A stretch of DNA of 64,000 bases from assembly GCA_944320775.1 (NCBI GenBank), contig CALUIV010000002.1, positions 62,001-126,000 on the forward strand, given 5' to 3'. Positions within the stretch are counted from its first letter, which is position 1; every line of letters begins with the position of its first letter. Under the pieces are notes generated by a model. It ran no database searches, was not told the DNA's origin, and saw only the letters and a list, made by a program, of their open reading frames with translations. This document shows positions 22,829 to 32,155 of this stretch, one piece after another. Origin of the DNA: an uncultured Paraprevotella sp. GTDB lineage: Bacteria > Bacteroidota > Bacteroidia > Bacteroidales > Bacteroidaceae. A program made the position numbers and the translations under genes.

Positions 22829-24148
22829 TTATAACTGGATTACTTTATTGAATTCTGGCCCAGTGATATATCCCTTTTTTACTTTATTTAATGAGATTTC
22901 TGCAATAATTCCTCTTTCCATCAATCCTATTAAATCCGATTTTATGGTAGTAGGGGTTACCTGAAGTCGTATTTGCAGGTCTTTGACTGTGAGGACTTCT
23001 TGTGGGGCTTTCTCCAATAATTGGATGATTTCGGCCTGTCGGGAATTCAGGTTTCCGATTTTCAGGAAACGGGATGATGCTCTCTTTTCTTCGCATTTCC
23101 GTTTGATATATTGTTGCAGTTCTTTGAAAGATAATTCCAGAACTCTCAGATTGTAGGTAATGAAATATCCCATATCATTATGGTCCTGTTCTGTATAGAG
23201 AAATGATTTTTCATATGATTTTTTCCCTTTATAGATGATTCGGGATATGGAAAGATATTCCATGAGCCAATATCCCTGCCGGAGCATATACCAGTAGAAT
23301 AAAGCTCGGGCAGTGCGTCCATTACCGTCTACAAATGGATGCATATAAGCTAACATGAAATGAATAATGATACCTCGAATAATCGGATGAATAAAAACAG
23401 AGGTCCGCGTTTCATTGAAGAATCGGCAAAGTTCATTTACAAATTCTGGAATTTCTTCGAAAGAAGGGGGAGTATGTACGATTTCGTGTGTGATACCGTC
23501 TTCTACGACCACTTCATTATTATTGCGGAATCGTCCGGCATCCTCTTCCCGTTCAAGCGTCTTTTCTGTCATTAAGGCATGCACTTTTTGGAGCATTTCC
23601 CGAGTCAGTGACTCGTCCTTATGTTCCACTATAAAACGGATAGTTTGATAATTATTGTAAATCATCTGCTGCGACTTGTCTTTAGGAGTTATTTTTTTCC
23701 GGAGCATATCCTTGGCCACTTTTCGGGTGGTTGAGGCTCCTTCCATCTGACTGGAAGAGATGGCTTCCTCCATTAATGAACTGACCAGATACTGTTCCCG
23801 GTATTTATCTTGTAGTATGGAATTAGCTCCCCAGGAACCGCCAAAATTCATATCCATCTCGTGACATAGACGTTGCATCTTGTTGGTAAGTCCGAAATGG
23901 ATTCCGTATTTATTCCATGCTGTGGTCTGATGTTTAAGTCTTTCCAAAACAACATATGCCCAAAGTTGTTTTGGGGAATAGGGAGCAGGCACTTGTTTGT
24001 ACTTTACCGTATTCCAATATTCGTAGTTGTCGTTAATTCCTTCTACAATGGATTTCAATGTTTCCGGTAATGGTTGCTGTAGTGCTTCGAATAATTGTTC
24101 TGGTGTGATGTTGGGAGTCTGTTCCATATTCTGTTGCGTTTTGATCAT
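22829..24148 (-). CDS. Fic family protein (probable AMP-transferase) with C-terminal winged helix
   Basis: The 439-residue protein has the catalytic Fic loop HPFVDGNGRTAR near residue 270 (His, Asn and Arg for AMP transfer all present) and, N-terminal to it near residue 130, ISSSQMEGAST, matching the inhibitory-helix motif (S/T)xxxE(G/N). This is the intramolecular (class II) arrangement in which the glutamate blocks ATP binding. A C-terminal winged helix (about 370-425, NSRQAEIIQLLEKAP, TVKDLQIRLQVTPTTIKSDL) suggests DNA binding. ATG 24148 is preferred over TTG 24163; ATG 24130 is also possible. No antitoxin gene is adjacent, consistent with self-inhibition. Palindromic repeats lie 20 bp upstream of the start and 5 bp downstream of the stop. 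Confidence 0.88.
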   Translation of the reverse strand: MIKTQQNMEQTPNITPEQLFEALQQPLPETLKSIVEGINDNYEYWNTVKYKQVPAPYSPKQLWAYVVLERLKHQTTAWNKYGIHFGLTNKMQRLCHEMDMNFGGSWGANSILQDKYREQYLVSSLMEEAISSSQMEGASTTRKVAKDMLRKKITPKDKSQQMIYNNYQTIRFIVEHKDESLTREMLQKVHALMTEKTLEREEDAGRFRNNNEVVVEDGITHEIVHTPPSFEEIPEFVNELCRFFNETRTSVFIHPIIRGIIIHFMLAYMHPFVDGNGRTARALFYWYMLRQGYWLMEYLSISRIIYKGKKSYEKSFLYTEQDHNDMGYFITYNLRVLELSFKELQQYIKRKCEEKRASSRFLKIGNLNSRQAEIIQLLEKAPQEVLTVKDLQIRLQVTPTTIKSDLIGLMERGIIAEISLNKVKKGYITGPEFNKVIQL

Positions 24149-24168
24149 TTCAATACATCGCAAAATTA

Positions 24169-24214
24169 TCCAATTCTTTCCAATTTTGCAAAGATTGGAA
24201 AGAATTGGAGACTT
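24169..24214. repeat. Palindromic repeat, copy 3
   Basis: Arms 24169-24184 and 24194-24209 form a perfect 16-bp stem around TTTGCAAAG, the reverse complement of the loop of copies 1 and 2, so this copy is inverted relative to them. It is located 20 bp upstream of the fic start codon, where it could act as an operator or leader hairpin. Confidence 0.85.
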
Positions 24215-24278
24215 TATAAACGTTTGTTTTGTGGAATAGAATAGGAAAAGGTTCCTTATAAATACATAACCTTCATTG

Positions 24279-24616
24279 TTATTTGAGCTCCAATGGCTGA
24301 TAGTTCCGGTTGAAACTGCCGGATGGAGGCAAGGCTATTCCATTGATGATCAAACTGGGAGCTAATCCGTAATTGTTATTTTCAGAGATCATATGGAAAC
24401 TTTCATTTTTTCTGAATAAAGAACTTATGGTTCTTTTCCTTGCTTTCGAAATATTCATTTTGTCGGGCTTATAAAAAGATGCGATAACTTCCACCAACAA
24501 TTAATACCATTCCAATGGTTGTAATTATGAATGTATTCCAGCATTCTATCGCTTCGCTCCCGACATGGATATTTGATACCATTTACTGAAATAAACGGAG
24601 TGATGCCCAGTCTTTT
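24279..24616 (-). pseudogene. Decayed gene downstream of the barrel receptor (possibly GLPGLI family)
   Basis: On the minus strand, coding-like fragments occur in two frames: ISVNGIKYPCRERSDRMLEY from just after the receptor stop, then a frame ending 24279 whose last residues are NGIALPPSGSFNRNYQPLEL. The NYQPLEL-type ending and the position directly behind an OMP_b-brl_3-type receptor fit GLPGLI family partners, but the diagnostic GLPGLI motif is not seen. The fragments are separated by frameshifts, so it is called a relic. The family assignment is weak. Confidence 0.3.
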
Positions 24617-27250
24617 TTATTTCTTTTTTGACGAGAACCTGTATCTTAAAGTCAGCATTCCATAGCGACCGAGAGTTTTCTGATATGTATGCGTCAGAGC
24701 TGTTGCACTATATTCGCGCAAAAAACTGTCGTTTTGGTTAAAAAGGTCGTGGCCGGAGATGCGTACGAACAGATTCTTGTTCTTCAGGAACGCACGTTCA
24801 ATGCCTAAGTCTAACATGACCCAGTTCTCACGTTTTCCTGAAATATAACCAGTATAGTTCTGATAATTGAGCGTGGCGTCAAAGTTCAGATTCCAAGGTA
24901 TGTTCCAGTCAAATTTGCCTTGCAGGTGATGTTGCCATTGCATCTTGTTGTTGACCGAAGCATAGGTTCCTTTATTATCCTCCAACCTAAGTTCGTATGC
25001 AATGGAAAAGTCCACAGGTGCAAGCTTCAAACGTGGCTTGACTGTGATGGCGTAAGAATAAAGGTGATTATCGTTGAACTGTGGTTCTGTATTGTCCATT
25101 GTCACAACTCCCGAGTAAGTTTGCGTGCGCAATACTGTTGCTTCGGCAAAAGTTTCCAGCCAAAAGCGCTGAGTCACGTCTAAAGGTGTTGTAAAACCGA
25201 TATTGGCCACCCCATTCCAGTTGCCTGAAACATTAACGGGTTTGATTGTTATAACACCTGTGGTCCGGTCGTATGTCGTAGAATTAGTAATACTCATGCT
25301 ACTATGTTGAAAAAAGACGTGTGCCGACAGTGTCCGAGTGATTTTACCATTTTCGTTTTCTTTAGTGAAATTGCGTGAATACCATGTTCCTAACGAATGG
25401 TTTAGTCCCATGTCTAAATTCTCGTTGCCTAATATGATATATTGAGGATCAGCCATGTCGGGATAAGTTACAAATGAATGGATATCAGGAATATTGGGAA
25501 ATATGTTGTATTGAGTAAATAGCGTCCCTGTTTTCTCAGACCGCATTCTGAATGATGCATGCAGGTTTAAATAATGATAGTCTTTTTTAGGAGATAAAAC
25601 AGGCATGTTCCGTTTGGCATAATTCATCTCATCATGTCTGTAATTGTAAGTTGCATCTAACTGAAATGAGTAAATATCTTTCGTGCCACTCAAACTTGTT
25701 ACCACAGAATGACTCCAGCTTTCATCCCACCAGTTTCGTGTCGTTTCATCTTCAATTGAATAATCTTTCGGTTGATTCCCTTCTGTTTGTCCGGCCAGAT
25801 AGCCTATCTCATTAGCGGAATGTTTATCCTTGTCATACATATATTCCACACGCACACAAAAACGTTTGAATCCTTTTACCTTAAAATATTGCATGATCCG
25901 GGCATTTGCCTCATGACTACGGTTATCTTTTGTTTTCTTCAAAAACCTGTCAATTACTCTTGAGTTTTGAGATTCGTCATTAAAATACTTGTAATAAGTA
26001 TCATCATATTCTTCAGTATCATTTTTTCCAATGGATATGTTGTGCCCTAATTTAAAGTATGTTTTGGTATTGGGAATACTATACCACAAATTCAGATTAT
26101 GACTATAGACCAGGCCGTTTCCTTCACGGCTGTTCTGTTCCTGTTGCAAATCAATTGCTTTGGGATGCTGATTGTCAGCAATTAATAAGGACTCCAGTGT
26201 GTCGGATATATTGCCACCATAGGGCAGGGGATTTTCATTCCAATTTGCCTTTAATGTAGATTTTTCGTCTTTGCTGTTGCTCACATCAAAAGAGCCCAAA
26301 TAATTCAGAGTTAATGCTTTGGTAATATTCCAGTCTGTTTTTATATGACCGGCTATTCTGTCTGTATGGGTATTTCTACGACTGTCATTTGCCGAGAACA
26401 TACTACCATCCGACAAATATAGCTCAGACCATTGGTTCCCTGCTTGATCGTAAATTTCCTTATTATAGTCCAGACCACCCTCTACCTTAAAATATCCTTT
26501 ATCTTTTATACCCTTTTTGTTTTTCCAAAGAAATGTAGCCCCTGGAGTATAGAATTGGTTGTCACCAGCCTGCATCTCCCCTGCGCGTTCTTTGCCATCA
26601 CCATTATACCACATCTGTTCGTTGATATTATTGGCATTACCAAAAAGAGATACGCGGAACTGATCCGTAAAGGTATTACCAAAAGCCTTGCCCATGAAGC
26701 GTTCATCAGTACCGCCTCCAACAGCAATTTCTCCGGTCCATACTCCCATATACTTTTTGCGCACACTTACATCGGCTACTAATTCCTCTCTACCATCATC
26801 AATATCATAACGCATGGCAAAGTCACTTTTGCGCTCGTACACTTTTACGTTTTTCATAATATAGGATGGCAATGCCTGTAGGGCCAGCATGGGATCTTTA
26901 TGAGAAAAGTCCATGCCGTTTATCAATATGCGTTTCACTTCCCTGCCGTTGTGATAGAGTAATCCGTTACGGAAACTCATACCCGGCAGTTTCTCAAAGG
27001 CATCTCGCAACAAGGCACTGCTTTTGAGATCCAAAGCATCCAAATCATAAATGGTTGTATCCTTTCTGGTTACCAGCAGAAGACGTGTCGCCGTAATTGT
27101 GGTTTCCTGCAAATGATGGAATTTCATACTGTCCACAGTTAAAGAATCGTTTCTTGTAGAAACGAATGTCTGGTTTCCAGCATGACAAATGGGTAAGGAA
27201 GCAACCTTAAGAATCAGTAGAAAGATAAATGTTATTAATCGAAATGGCAT
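24617..27250 (-). CDS. Outer-membrane beta-barrel receptor (TonB-receptor-like)
   Basis: The 877-residue protein has a signal sequence (residues 1-24), a short N-terminal stretch ending in a plug-like domain (ETTITATRLLLVTRKDTTIY, SALLRDAFEKLPGM, VKRILINGMDFSHKDPMLAL, about 50-170) and a long C-terminal barrel of amphipathic strands ending LGRYGMLTLRYRFSSKKK. The usual N-terminal carboxypeptidase-regulatory-like repeat is not evident. The TVYNLDALDLK-like DTTIYDLDALDL motif is typical of the OMP_b-brl_3/TonB-like family that pairs with GLPGLI proteins. Transcription probably starts at the G-tract promoter at 27350-27391. Confidence 0.8.
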   Translation of the reverse strand: MPFRLITFIFLLILKVASLPICHAGNQTFVSTRNDSLTVDSMKFHHLQETTITATRLLLVTRKDTTIYDLDALDLKSSALLRDAFEKLPGMSFRNGLLYHNGREVKRILINGMDFSHKDPMLALQALPSYIMKNVKVYERKSDFAMRYDIDDGREELVADVSVRKKYMGVWTGEIAVGGGTDERFMGKAFGNTFTDQFRVSLFGNANNINEQMWYNGDGKERAGEMQAGDNQFYTPGATFLWKNKKGIKDKGYFKVEGGLDYNKEIYDQAGNQWSELYLSDGSMFSANDSRRNTHTDRIAGHIKTDWNITKALTLNYLGSFDVSNSKDEKSTLKANWNENPLPYGGNISDTLESLLIADNQHPKAIDLQQEQNSREGNGLVYSHNLNLWYSIPNTKTYFKLGHNISIGKNDTEEYDDTYYKYFNDESQNSRVIDRFLKKTKDNRSHEANARIMQYFKVKGFKRFCVRVEYMYDKDKHSANEIGYLAGQTEGNQPKDYSIEDETTRNWWDESWSHSVVTSLSGTKDIYSFQLDATYNYRHDEMNYAKRNMPVLSPKKDYHYLNLHASFRMRSEKTGTLFTQYNIFPNIPDIHSFVTYPDMADPQYIILGNENLDMGLNHSLGTWYSRNFTKENENGKITRTLSAHVFFQHSSMSITNSTTYDRTTGVITIKPVNVSGNWNGVANIGFTTPLDVTQRFWLETFAEATVLRTQTYSGVVTMDNTEPQFNDNHLYSYAITVKPRLKLAPVDFSIAYELRLEDNKGTYASVNNKMQWQHHLQGKFDWNIPWNLNFDATLNYQNYTGYISGKRENWVMLDLGIERAFLKNKNLFVRISGHDLFNQNDSFLREYSATALTHTYQKTLGRYGMLTLRYRFSSKKK

Positions 27251-27349
27251 AAGAAATAAGGTGAAATATTAATGAATAATAATTGACTGTATCTGGTTGT
27301 CTGATTTGAGCTGTAAAACTCATTTCCTCTCAATTTATAGGATTTTCTT

Positions 27350-27398
27350 CAAAATTAATGAAAAAAAATCACCCCCCCCATTTTTACAATAATTAACC
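27350..27398 (-). promoter_or_regulatory. G-tract promoter (TTGTAAAAAT-G8-N14-TAATTTTG)
   Basis: On the minus strand TTGTAAAAAT (27389-27380) leads into eight G (27379-27372), 14 nt, and the -7 box TAATTTTG (27357-27350). It is the second copy of the module at 9313-9360, in inverted orientation, about 100 bp upstream of the receptor start codon. Confidence 0.65.
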
Positions 27399-27977
27399 AT
27401 AAAAGATACTCAAAAAGTAATAGGTACAGTGGGCATTTGGAAATCTTATTTTTCTAAATGCTCATTTTTACGTTTCCATTTTGTTTTGGGGCTGCCAATA
27501 TTGCTTTTATCGGGTCAGAAACCGGCTTTATCAAGTCGGTAGTTATATTTTGGCGTTTCTCTTTTAAGAAATTGTGGGGATAACAAGAGAGCATTAAGGG
27601 AAAATTCCAGTACTTGTATTTTCTCTTGTATCTTTTTAATAGGAACAGACATCTCTAAATCTTCGTCCTTATTCAAGGAAAAATCCCTTTATAGAGCCTC
27701 CATTTACAGAAGAATAAGCCTTCAGGCTTTGTTTTTCTGAATTTATATTTCTAAATTTGTAGAATGCGGCGTGAACGGGTGTAATATACGCTCGTAATGG
27801 GGTGTCCTTCGGTGGATTAGTACGGACCGCTTTCACTTGGATGGCTTTTTCGTCGGTTTTCCGGAGAGAATGATGTTGTCGAAGGATTTTTGCCCTGCTT
27901 CCTCCCTGTATCTTACACGGGAATTGAAAATGGAATAAAATTTATTACCTTAATTATATACAGAAAATAAATTGAAT
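27399..27977. other. Gene-free stretch between the receptor and etfB
   Basis: It holds a hairpin at 27430-27464 followed by TTTTTA, a short terminator-like hairpin at 27716-27736 (AAGCC-TTCA-GGCTT plus T-run, plus strand) and a 45-codon minus-strand frame (27515-27652) with no recognisable family. The two terminator-like structures without genes suggest deleted coding sequence. The promoter of etfB should lie near 27930-27970 but its boxes are unclear. Confidence 0.4.
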
Positions 27978-28850
27978 ATGAGTTTGAAAATCGTTGTACT
28001 TGCCAAGCAAGTTCCCGACACACGCAATGTGGGACCGGATGCGATGACCCCGGAGGGTACCATCAACCGTTCCGCGCTGCCGGCTGTGTTCAATCCCGAA
28101 GACTTGAATGCCCTGGAACAGGCTCTTCGTCTGAAAGACCAGAATCCGGGTTCTACCGTAACTATCGTGACCATGGGACCTCCGCGTGCCGCAGAGATCA
28201 TCCGTGAAGGTCTGTATCGTGGTGCCGATAACGGTTACCTGTTGAGCGACCGTGCCTTTGCCGGTGCCGATACATTGGCTACATCTTATGCTTTGGCCCG
28301 CACCATTGAGAAGATCGGTGTGCCTGATCTGGTAATCGGCGGTCGTCAGGCGATTGACGGTGATACCGCGCAGGTAGGTCCGCAGGTGGCTCAGAAACTG
28401 AATATGCCCCAGGTGACTTACGTAGAAGACGTGTTGAGCTGTGCCGACGGAAAAATCGTTGTGAAGCGTCATATCGACGGCGGTGTGGAAACTGTTGAGG
28501 CTCCGCTTCCGGTGGTGCTTACCGTAAACGGCAGTGCTGCTCCATGTCGTCCGCGCAACGCCAAGCTGGTGATGAAATACAAACGTGCCATGGCTCCGAT
28601 GGAGATGCCGGCCGAGGGGTTGCCTTATGCCGAGGAATACGAAAAGAAACCATACCTGACTTTAGGTCAGCTCAGTGCCGCCGATGTGGAGGCCGATCTG
28701 GCACAGTGCGGTTTGAGCGGCTCACCGACCAAGGTGAAGGCTATTGAGAACATCGTGTTCAAGGCTAAGGAGAGCAAGGTGCTCACCGCCAGCGATGCCG
28801 ATGTAGAGAGTTTGATTCAGGAATTATTGGCTAACCATACCATTGGATAA
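27978..28850 (+). CDS. etfB: Electron transfer flavoprotein, beta subunit
   Basis: The 290-residue protein begins LKIVVLAKQVPDTRNVGPDAM, the KQVPDT signature of EtfB, and contains VIGGRQAIDGDTAQVGPQVA (the GRQAIDGD nucleotide-binding loop near residue 120) and a PRNAKLVMKYKRA region near 190. EtfAB accepts electrons from acyl-CoA dehydrogenases. ATG 27978 is preferred to the TTG two codons upstream. It is followed after 6 bp by etfA and then by an acyl-CoA dehydrogenase, forming a three-gene operon. Confidence 0.93.
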   Translation: MSLKIVVLAKQVPDTRNVGPDAMTPEGTINRSALPAVFNPEDLNALEQALRLKDQNPGSTVTIVTMGPPRAAEIIREGLYRGADNGYLLSDRAFAGADTLATSYALARTIEKIGVPDLVIGGRQAIDGDTAQVGPQVAQKLNMPQVTYVEDVLSCADGKIVVKRHIDGGVETVEAPLPVVLTVNGSAAPCRPRNAKLVMKYKRAMAPMEMPAEGLPYAEEYEKKPYLTLGQLSAADVEADLAQCGLSGSPTKVKAIENIVFKAKESKVLTASDADVESLIQELLANHTIG

Positions 28851-28856
28851 AGAAAC

Positions 28857-29879
28857 ATGAATAACGTATTTGTATATTGTGAACTGGAAGGCACAACCGT
28901 TGCCGAGGTAAGTCAGGAACTGTTGACCAAGGGACGTAAGTTGGCCAATACGCTGGGCGTTCAGCTCGAAGCTGTTGCTGCCGGCAGTGGTATTGTAGGT
29001 AAGGTAGAGGCACAGATCCTGCCTTATGGAGTAGATAAACTGCATCTCTTTGATGCTCCGGGACTGGCTCCTTACACTTCATTGCCACATACTTCTATTT
29101 TAGTGAATCTGTTCAAGGCCGAGCAGCCTCAGATCTGTCTGATGGGTGCCGATGTTGTGGGCCGTGATTTGGGTCCGCGCGTATCTTCAGCCCTGCATTC
29201 CGGTCTGACTGCCGACTGTACTGCATTGGAAATCGGTCCGCATGAGGACAAGCGTGCCGGAAAGACTTATGAGAATCTGTTGTATCAGATCCGTCCGGCT
29301 TTCGGCGGTAACATTGTAGCAACCATTATCAATCCGGAAAACCGTCCGCAGATGGCTACCGTGCGTAGCGGTGTGATGAAGGCCGAGATCCTGGATCCGG
29401 ACTATAAGGGTGAAGTGATTGTACACGATGTGGCCAAATTTGTTCCGGAAACCGATTATGTGGTCAAGGTGCTCGACCGTCATGTGGAGAAGGCCAAGAA
29501 TAACCTGAAGGGCGCTCCGATTGTGATTGCCGGCGGTTATGGTATGGGCAGCAAGGAAGGTTTCGATATGCTGTTTGAACTGGCCAAGGAATTGCATGCC
29601 GAGGTAGGAGGTAGCCGTGCGGCAGTCGATGCCGGATTTTGCGACCACGATTTGCAGATCGGTCAGACCGGTGTGACGGTTCGTCCGAAGGTATATATCG
29701 CCTGCGGTATTTCCGGAGCGATCCAGCACATTGCCGGAATGAAGGAGAGCGGCATCATCATCTCCGTAAACAGCGATCCGAACGCACCGATCAATGCCAT
29801 TGCCGACTATGTGATCAACGGCACGGTGGAAGAGGTGGTTCCGAAACTGATCAAGTATTACAAACAAAACAGCAAGTAA
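28857..29879 (+). CDS. etfA: Electron transfer flavoprotein, alpha subunit
   Basis: The 340-residue protein has the typical N-terminal alpha/beta domain and the C-terminal FAD-binding domain with VIAGGYGMGSKEGF, GGSRAAVDAGFCDHDLQIGQTG, VTVRPKVYIACGISGAIQH and SVNSDPNAPINAIADYV. These are the conserved FAD contacts of EtfA. It lies 6 bp after etfB and 7 bp before the acyl-CoA dehydrogenase gene, so the three are translated from one message. Confidence 0.93.
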   Translation: MNNVFVYCELEGTTVAEVSQELLTKGRKLANTLGVQLEAVAAGSGIVGKVEAQILPYGVDKLHLFDAPGLAPYTSLPHTSILVNLFKAEQPQICLMGADVVGRDLGPRVSSALHSGLTADCTALEIGPHEDKRAGKTYENLLYQIRPAFGGNIVATIINPENRPQMATVRSGVMKAEILDPDYKGEVIVHDVAKFVPETDYVVKVLDRHVEKAKNNLKGAPIVIAGGYGMGSKEGFDMLFELAKELHAEVGGSRAAVDAGFCDHDLQIGQTGVTVRPKVYIACGISGAIQHIAGMKESGIIISVNSDPNAPINAIADYVINGTVEEVVPKLIKYYKQNSK

Positions 29880-29886
29880 GAGAAAA

Positions 29887-31593
29887 ATGGCTAATTATTA
29901 TTCAGATATTCCGGAACTCAAGTATCACTTGAACAATCCGATGATGGAGCGCATCTGCCAGTTGAAAGAGCGCGACTACCGTGACAAGGACGAATTTGAC
30001 TATGCACCGAGCGACTTTGCCGATGCAATGGATTCATACGACAAGGTGTTGGAAATCACCGGCGAGATTACGGCCGATGTGATTGCCGCCAATGCCGAGA
30101 GCGTGGACGAGGAAGGACCTCACTGTGCCAACGGACGTGTGGAGTATGCACAGGGCACCAAGCAGAATCTGGAAACCATGGTAAAGGCCGGACTCAACGG
30201 TATGACCATGCCGCGCCGCTTCGGTGGACTGAACTTCCCGATTACTCCGTATACCATGTGTGCCGAGATCGTGGCTGCCGCCGATGCCGGTTTCGGTAAC
30301 ATCTGGTCTTTGCAGGACTGTATCGAAACCCTGTATGAATTCGGAAATGAGGACCAGCACAGCCGTTTCATCCCGCGTATCTGCGCCGGAGAGACCATGT
30401 CTATGGACCTGACCGAGCCGGATGCTGGTTCCGACTTGCAGAGCGTGATGCTGAAGGCCACTTACGACGAGGAGAATCAGTGCTGGCGTCTGAACGGTGT
30501 GAAGCGATTCATCACCAACGGAGATGCCCACCTGCATCTGGTTCTGGCCCGTTCGGAAGAGGGTACAAAGGACGGTCGCGGACTGTCTATGTTCATCTAT
30601 GATAAGAACGATGGCGGTGTGGATGTGCGCCGTATTGAGAATAAGTTGGGTATTCACGGTTCACCGACCTGTGAGCTGGTTTACAAGAATGCCAAAGCTG
30701 AGCTTTGCGGCGAGCGTAAGTTGGGTCTGATCAAATATGTGATGGCGTTGATGAACGGTGCCCGTCTGGGTATCGCTGCCCAGTCCGTCGGATTGAGTCA
30801 GGCCGCTTACAACGAAGGATTGGCTTATGCCAAGGATCGTGAGCAGTTCGGCAAGGCAATTATCAACTTCCCGGCTGTCTACGATATGCTTTCTATCATG
30901 AAGGCCAAGCTGGATGCCGGCCGTGCATTGTTGTACCAGACTTCACGCTATGTAGATATCTACAAGGCATTGGACGATATTGCCCGCGAGCGCAAGCTCA
31001 CTCCGGAAGAGCGCCAAGAGCAGAAGAAATATGCCAAACTGGCCGACAGCTTTACGCCGCTGGCTAAGGGTATGAACTCTGAGTATGCCAACCAGAATGC
31101 TTATGACTGTATTCAGATTCACGGCGGTTCCGGTTTCATGATGGAGTATGCTTGCCAGCGCATTTATCGTGATGCCCGCATCACTTCTATTTACGAAGGT
31201 ACCACTCAGTTGCAGACCGTAGCGGCGATTCGCTATGTGACCAACGGTTCTTATGCGGCTACTTTGCACGATTTCGAAACAGTGCCTTGTGCTCCGGAAT
31301 ATGAAGAAATCAGAAACCGCATCAAGTCGATGACCAGCAAGTTTGAGGCTTGCACGAATGCCGTTAAGGAAGCCGGCGATCAGGAATTGCACGACTTCGT
31401 GGCCCGTCGCCTGATGGAAATGGCCGCAGTTTGCGTGATGTCGCATCTGTTGCTTCAGGATGCAACCCGCTGTCCGGAACTTTTCGACAAGAGCCTGAAA
31501 GTGTATGTCAACTACGCGGAGTCAGAAGTGGAGAAGCATTTTAACTTTATCCGCAAGTTCGATGCCACCCAGTTAGCTGCTTACAGACAGTAA
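29887..31593 (+). CDS. Acyl-CoA dehydrogenase family protein
   Basis: The 568-residue flavoenzyme has a long N-terminal helical domain, MSMDLTEPDAGSDLQSV (FAD/substrate loop, about 165-181), KRFITNGDAHLHLVLARS, and the C-terminal helical domain with GSGFMMEYACQRIYRDARIT followed by IYEGTTQLQ, where the Glu is the catalytic base. It is longer than short-chain enzymes (about 380) because of an extra C-terminal helical part. With EtfAB it forms an electron route from an acyl-CoA; substrate chain length is not evident. Bacteroidales conserve this trio. Confidence 0.9.
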   Translation: MANYYSDIPELKYHLNNPMMERICQLKERDYRDKDEFDYAPSDFADAMDSYDKVLEITGEITADVIAANAESVDEEGPHCANGRVEYAQGTKQNLETMVKAGLNGMTMPRRFGGLNFPITPYTMCAEIVAAADAGFGNIWSLQDCIETLYEFGNEDQHSRFIPRICAGETMSMDLTEPDAGSDLQSVMLKATYDEENQCWRLNGVKRFITNGDAHLHLVLARSEEGTKDGRGLSMFIYDKNDGGVDVRRIENKLGIHGSPTCELVYKNAKAELCGERKLGLIKYVMALMNGARLGIAAQSVGLSQAAYNEGLAYAKDREQFGKAIINFPAVYDMLSIMKAKLDAGRALLYQTSRYVDIYKALDDIARERKLTPEERQEQKKYAKLADSFTPLAKGMNSEYANQNAYDCIQIHGGSGFMMEYACQRIYRDARITSIYEGTTQLQTVAAIRYVTNGSYAATLHDFETVPCAPEYEEIRNRIKSMTSKFEACTNAVKEAGDQELHDFVARRLMEMAAVCVMSHLLLQDATRCPELFDKSLKVYVNYAESEVEKHFNFIRKFDATQLAAYRQ

Positions 31594-31628
31594 GGATCGG
31601 ACGGTTCGCATGAACTGTTTATGAATAT

Positions 31629-31683
31629 AGCCCCACGGATTAGAATCGTTATTGATTCCCTAATCCGTGGGGCTTCTTTTTTG
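31629..31683 (+). terminator. Intrinsic terminator of the etf operon
   Basis: A perfect 14-bp stem (31629-31642 with 31661-31674) is followed by a T-rich tail. Confidence 0.9.
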
Positions 31684-31697
31684 AAGAAATCTGTCGT

Positions 31698-31740
31698 CAA
31701 CCAGAAAACTTCATTTTCGTTTTCCTCTGCGCTCACCTTT
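31698..31740 (+). repeat. 43-bp repeat, copy A (decayed truA-type promoter module)
   Basis: Bases 31698-31740 match 36244-36286 at 41 of 43 positions. Copy B is the upstream part of the truA promoter; here the -33 TTTG reads TTTT and the following -7 box is only TATATCTG, so this copy is probably inactive. The two copies bracket the accessory region in direct orientation. Nothing else is seen in the stretch 31684-31933. Confidence 0.75.
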
Positions 31741-31933
31741 TTGTATATCTGTTATAATTAAGTGAATTGTATTTGATTATCAGTGCGTTGTATAAAGTTT
31801 CTACGAAAGTTGACAATGGATAAACACGAATTGTCTCGAAACGTATATTTCTTATGCTTTCAAATAACTCTTTATTTCATTTTAAGGGTAACATTCCTTT
31901 CTGAAAAAGCAGTACAAACAGACCGTAATACCG

Positions 31934-32155
31934 TTATTCAAACTTGCCTTTCGTCAGTTCCTCTTTCAGGAAAGCGAACACATAGTAGTAGCTTTGGTGA
32001 TAAAAATGTGTCCGTTCATCCATTATTTTCCGATAAGTTTCCGAATTGAATACCGTGGCAAGGGCTTCTTCCATTGTCATTTCGCTGTTCTGTTCTGTCA
32101 GCAGGGCGGCAAGGTTTTTTACCATATCCGCCATCATTTCCGTTTTCTCGTTCAT
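31934..32155 (-). CDS. Small hypothetical protein, third gene of the DUF3791/DUF3990 operon
   Basis: The 73-residue, mostly helical protein (MNEKTEMMADMVKNLAALLT..., EALATVFNSETYRKIMDE, SYYYVFAFLKEEL) has no family I can name with certainty. Its ATG overlaps the stop of the DUF3990 gene as ATGA, so it is translationally coupled. Small proteins in this position commonly accompany DUF3990; a role as antitoxin or accessory factor is inference. Confidence 0.65.
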   Translation of the reverse strand: MNEKTEMMADMVKNLAALLTEQNSEMTMEEALATVFNSETYRKIMDERTHFYHQSYYYVFAFLKEELTKGKFE

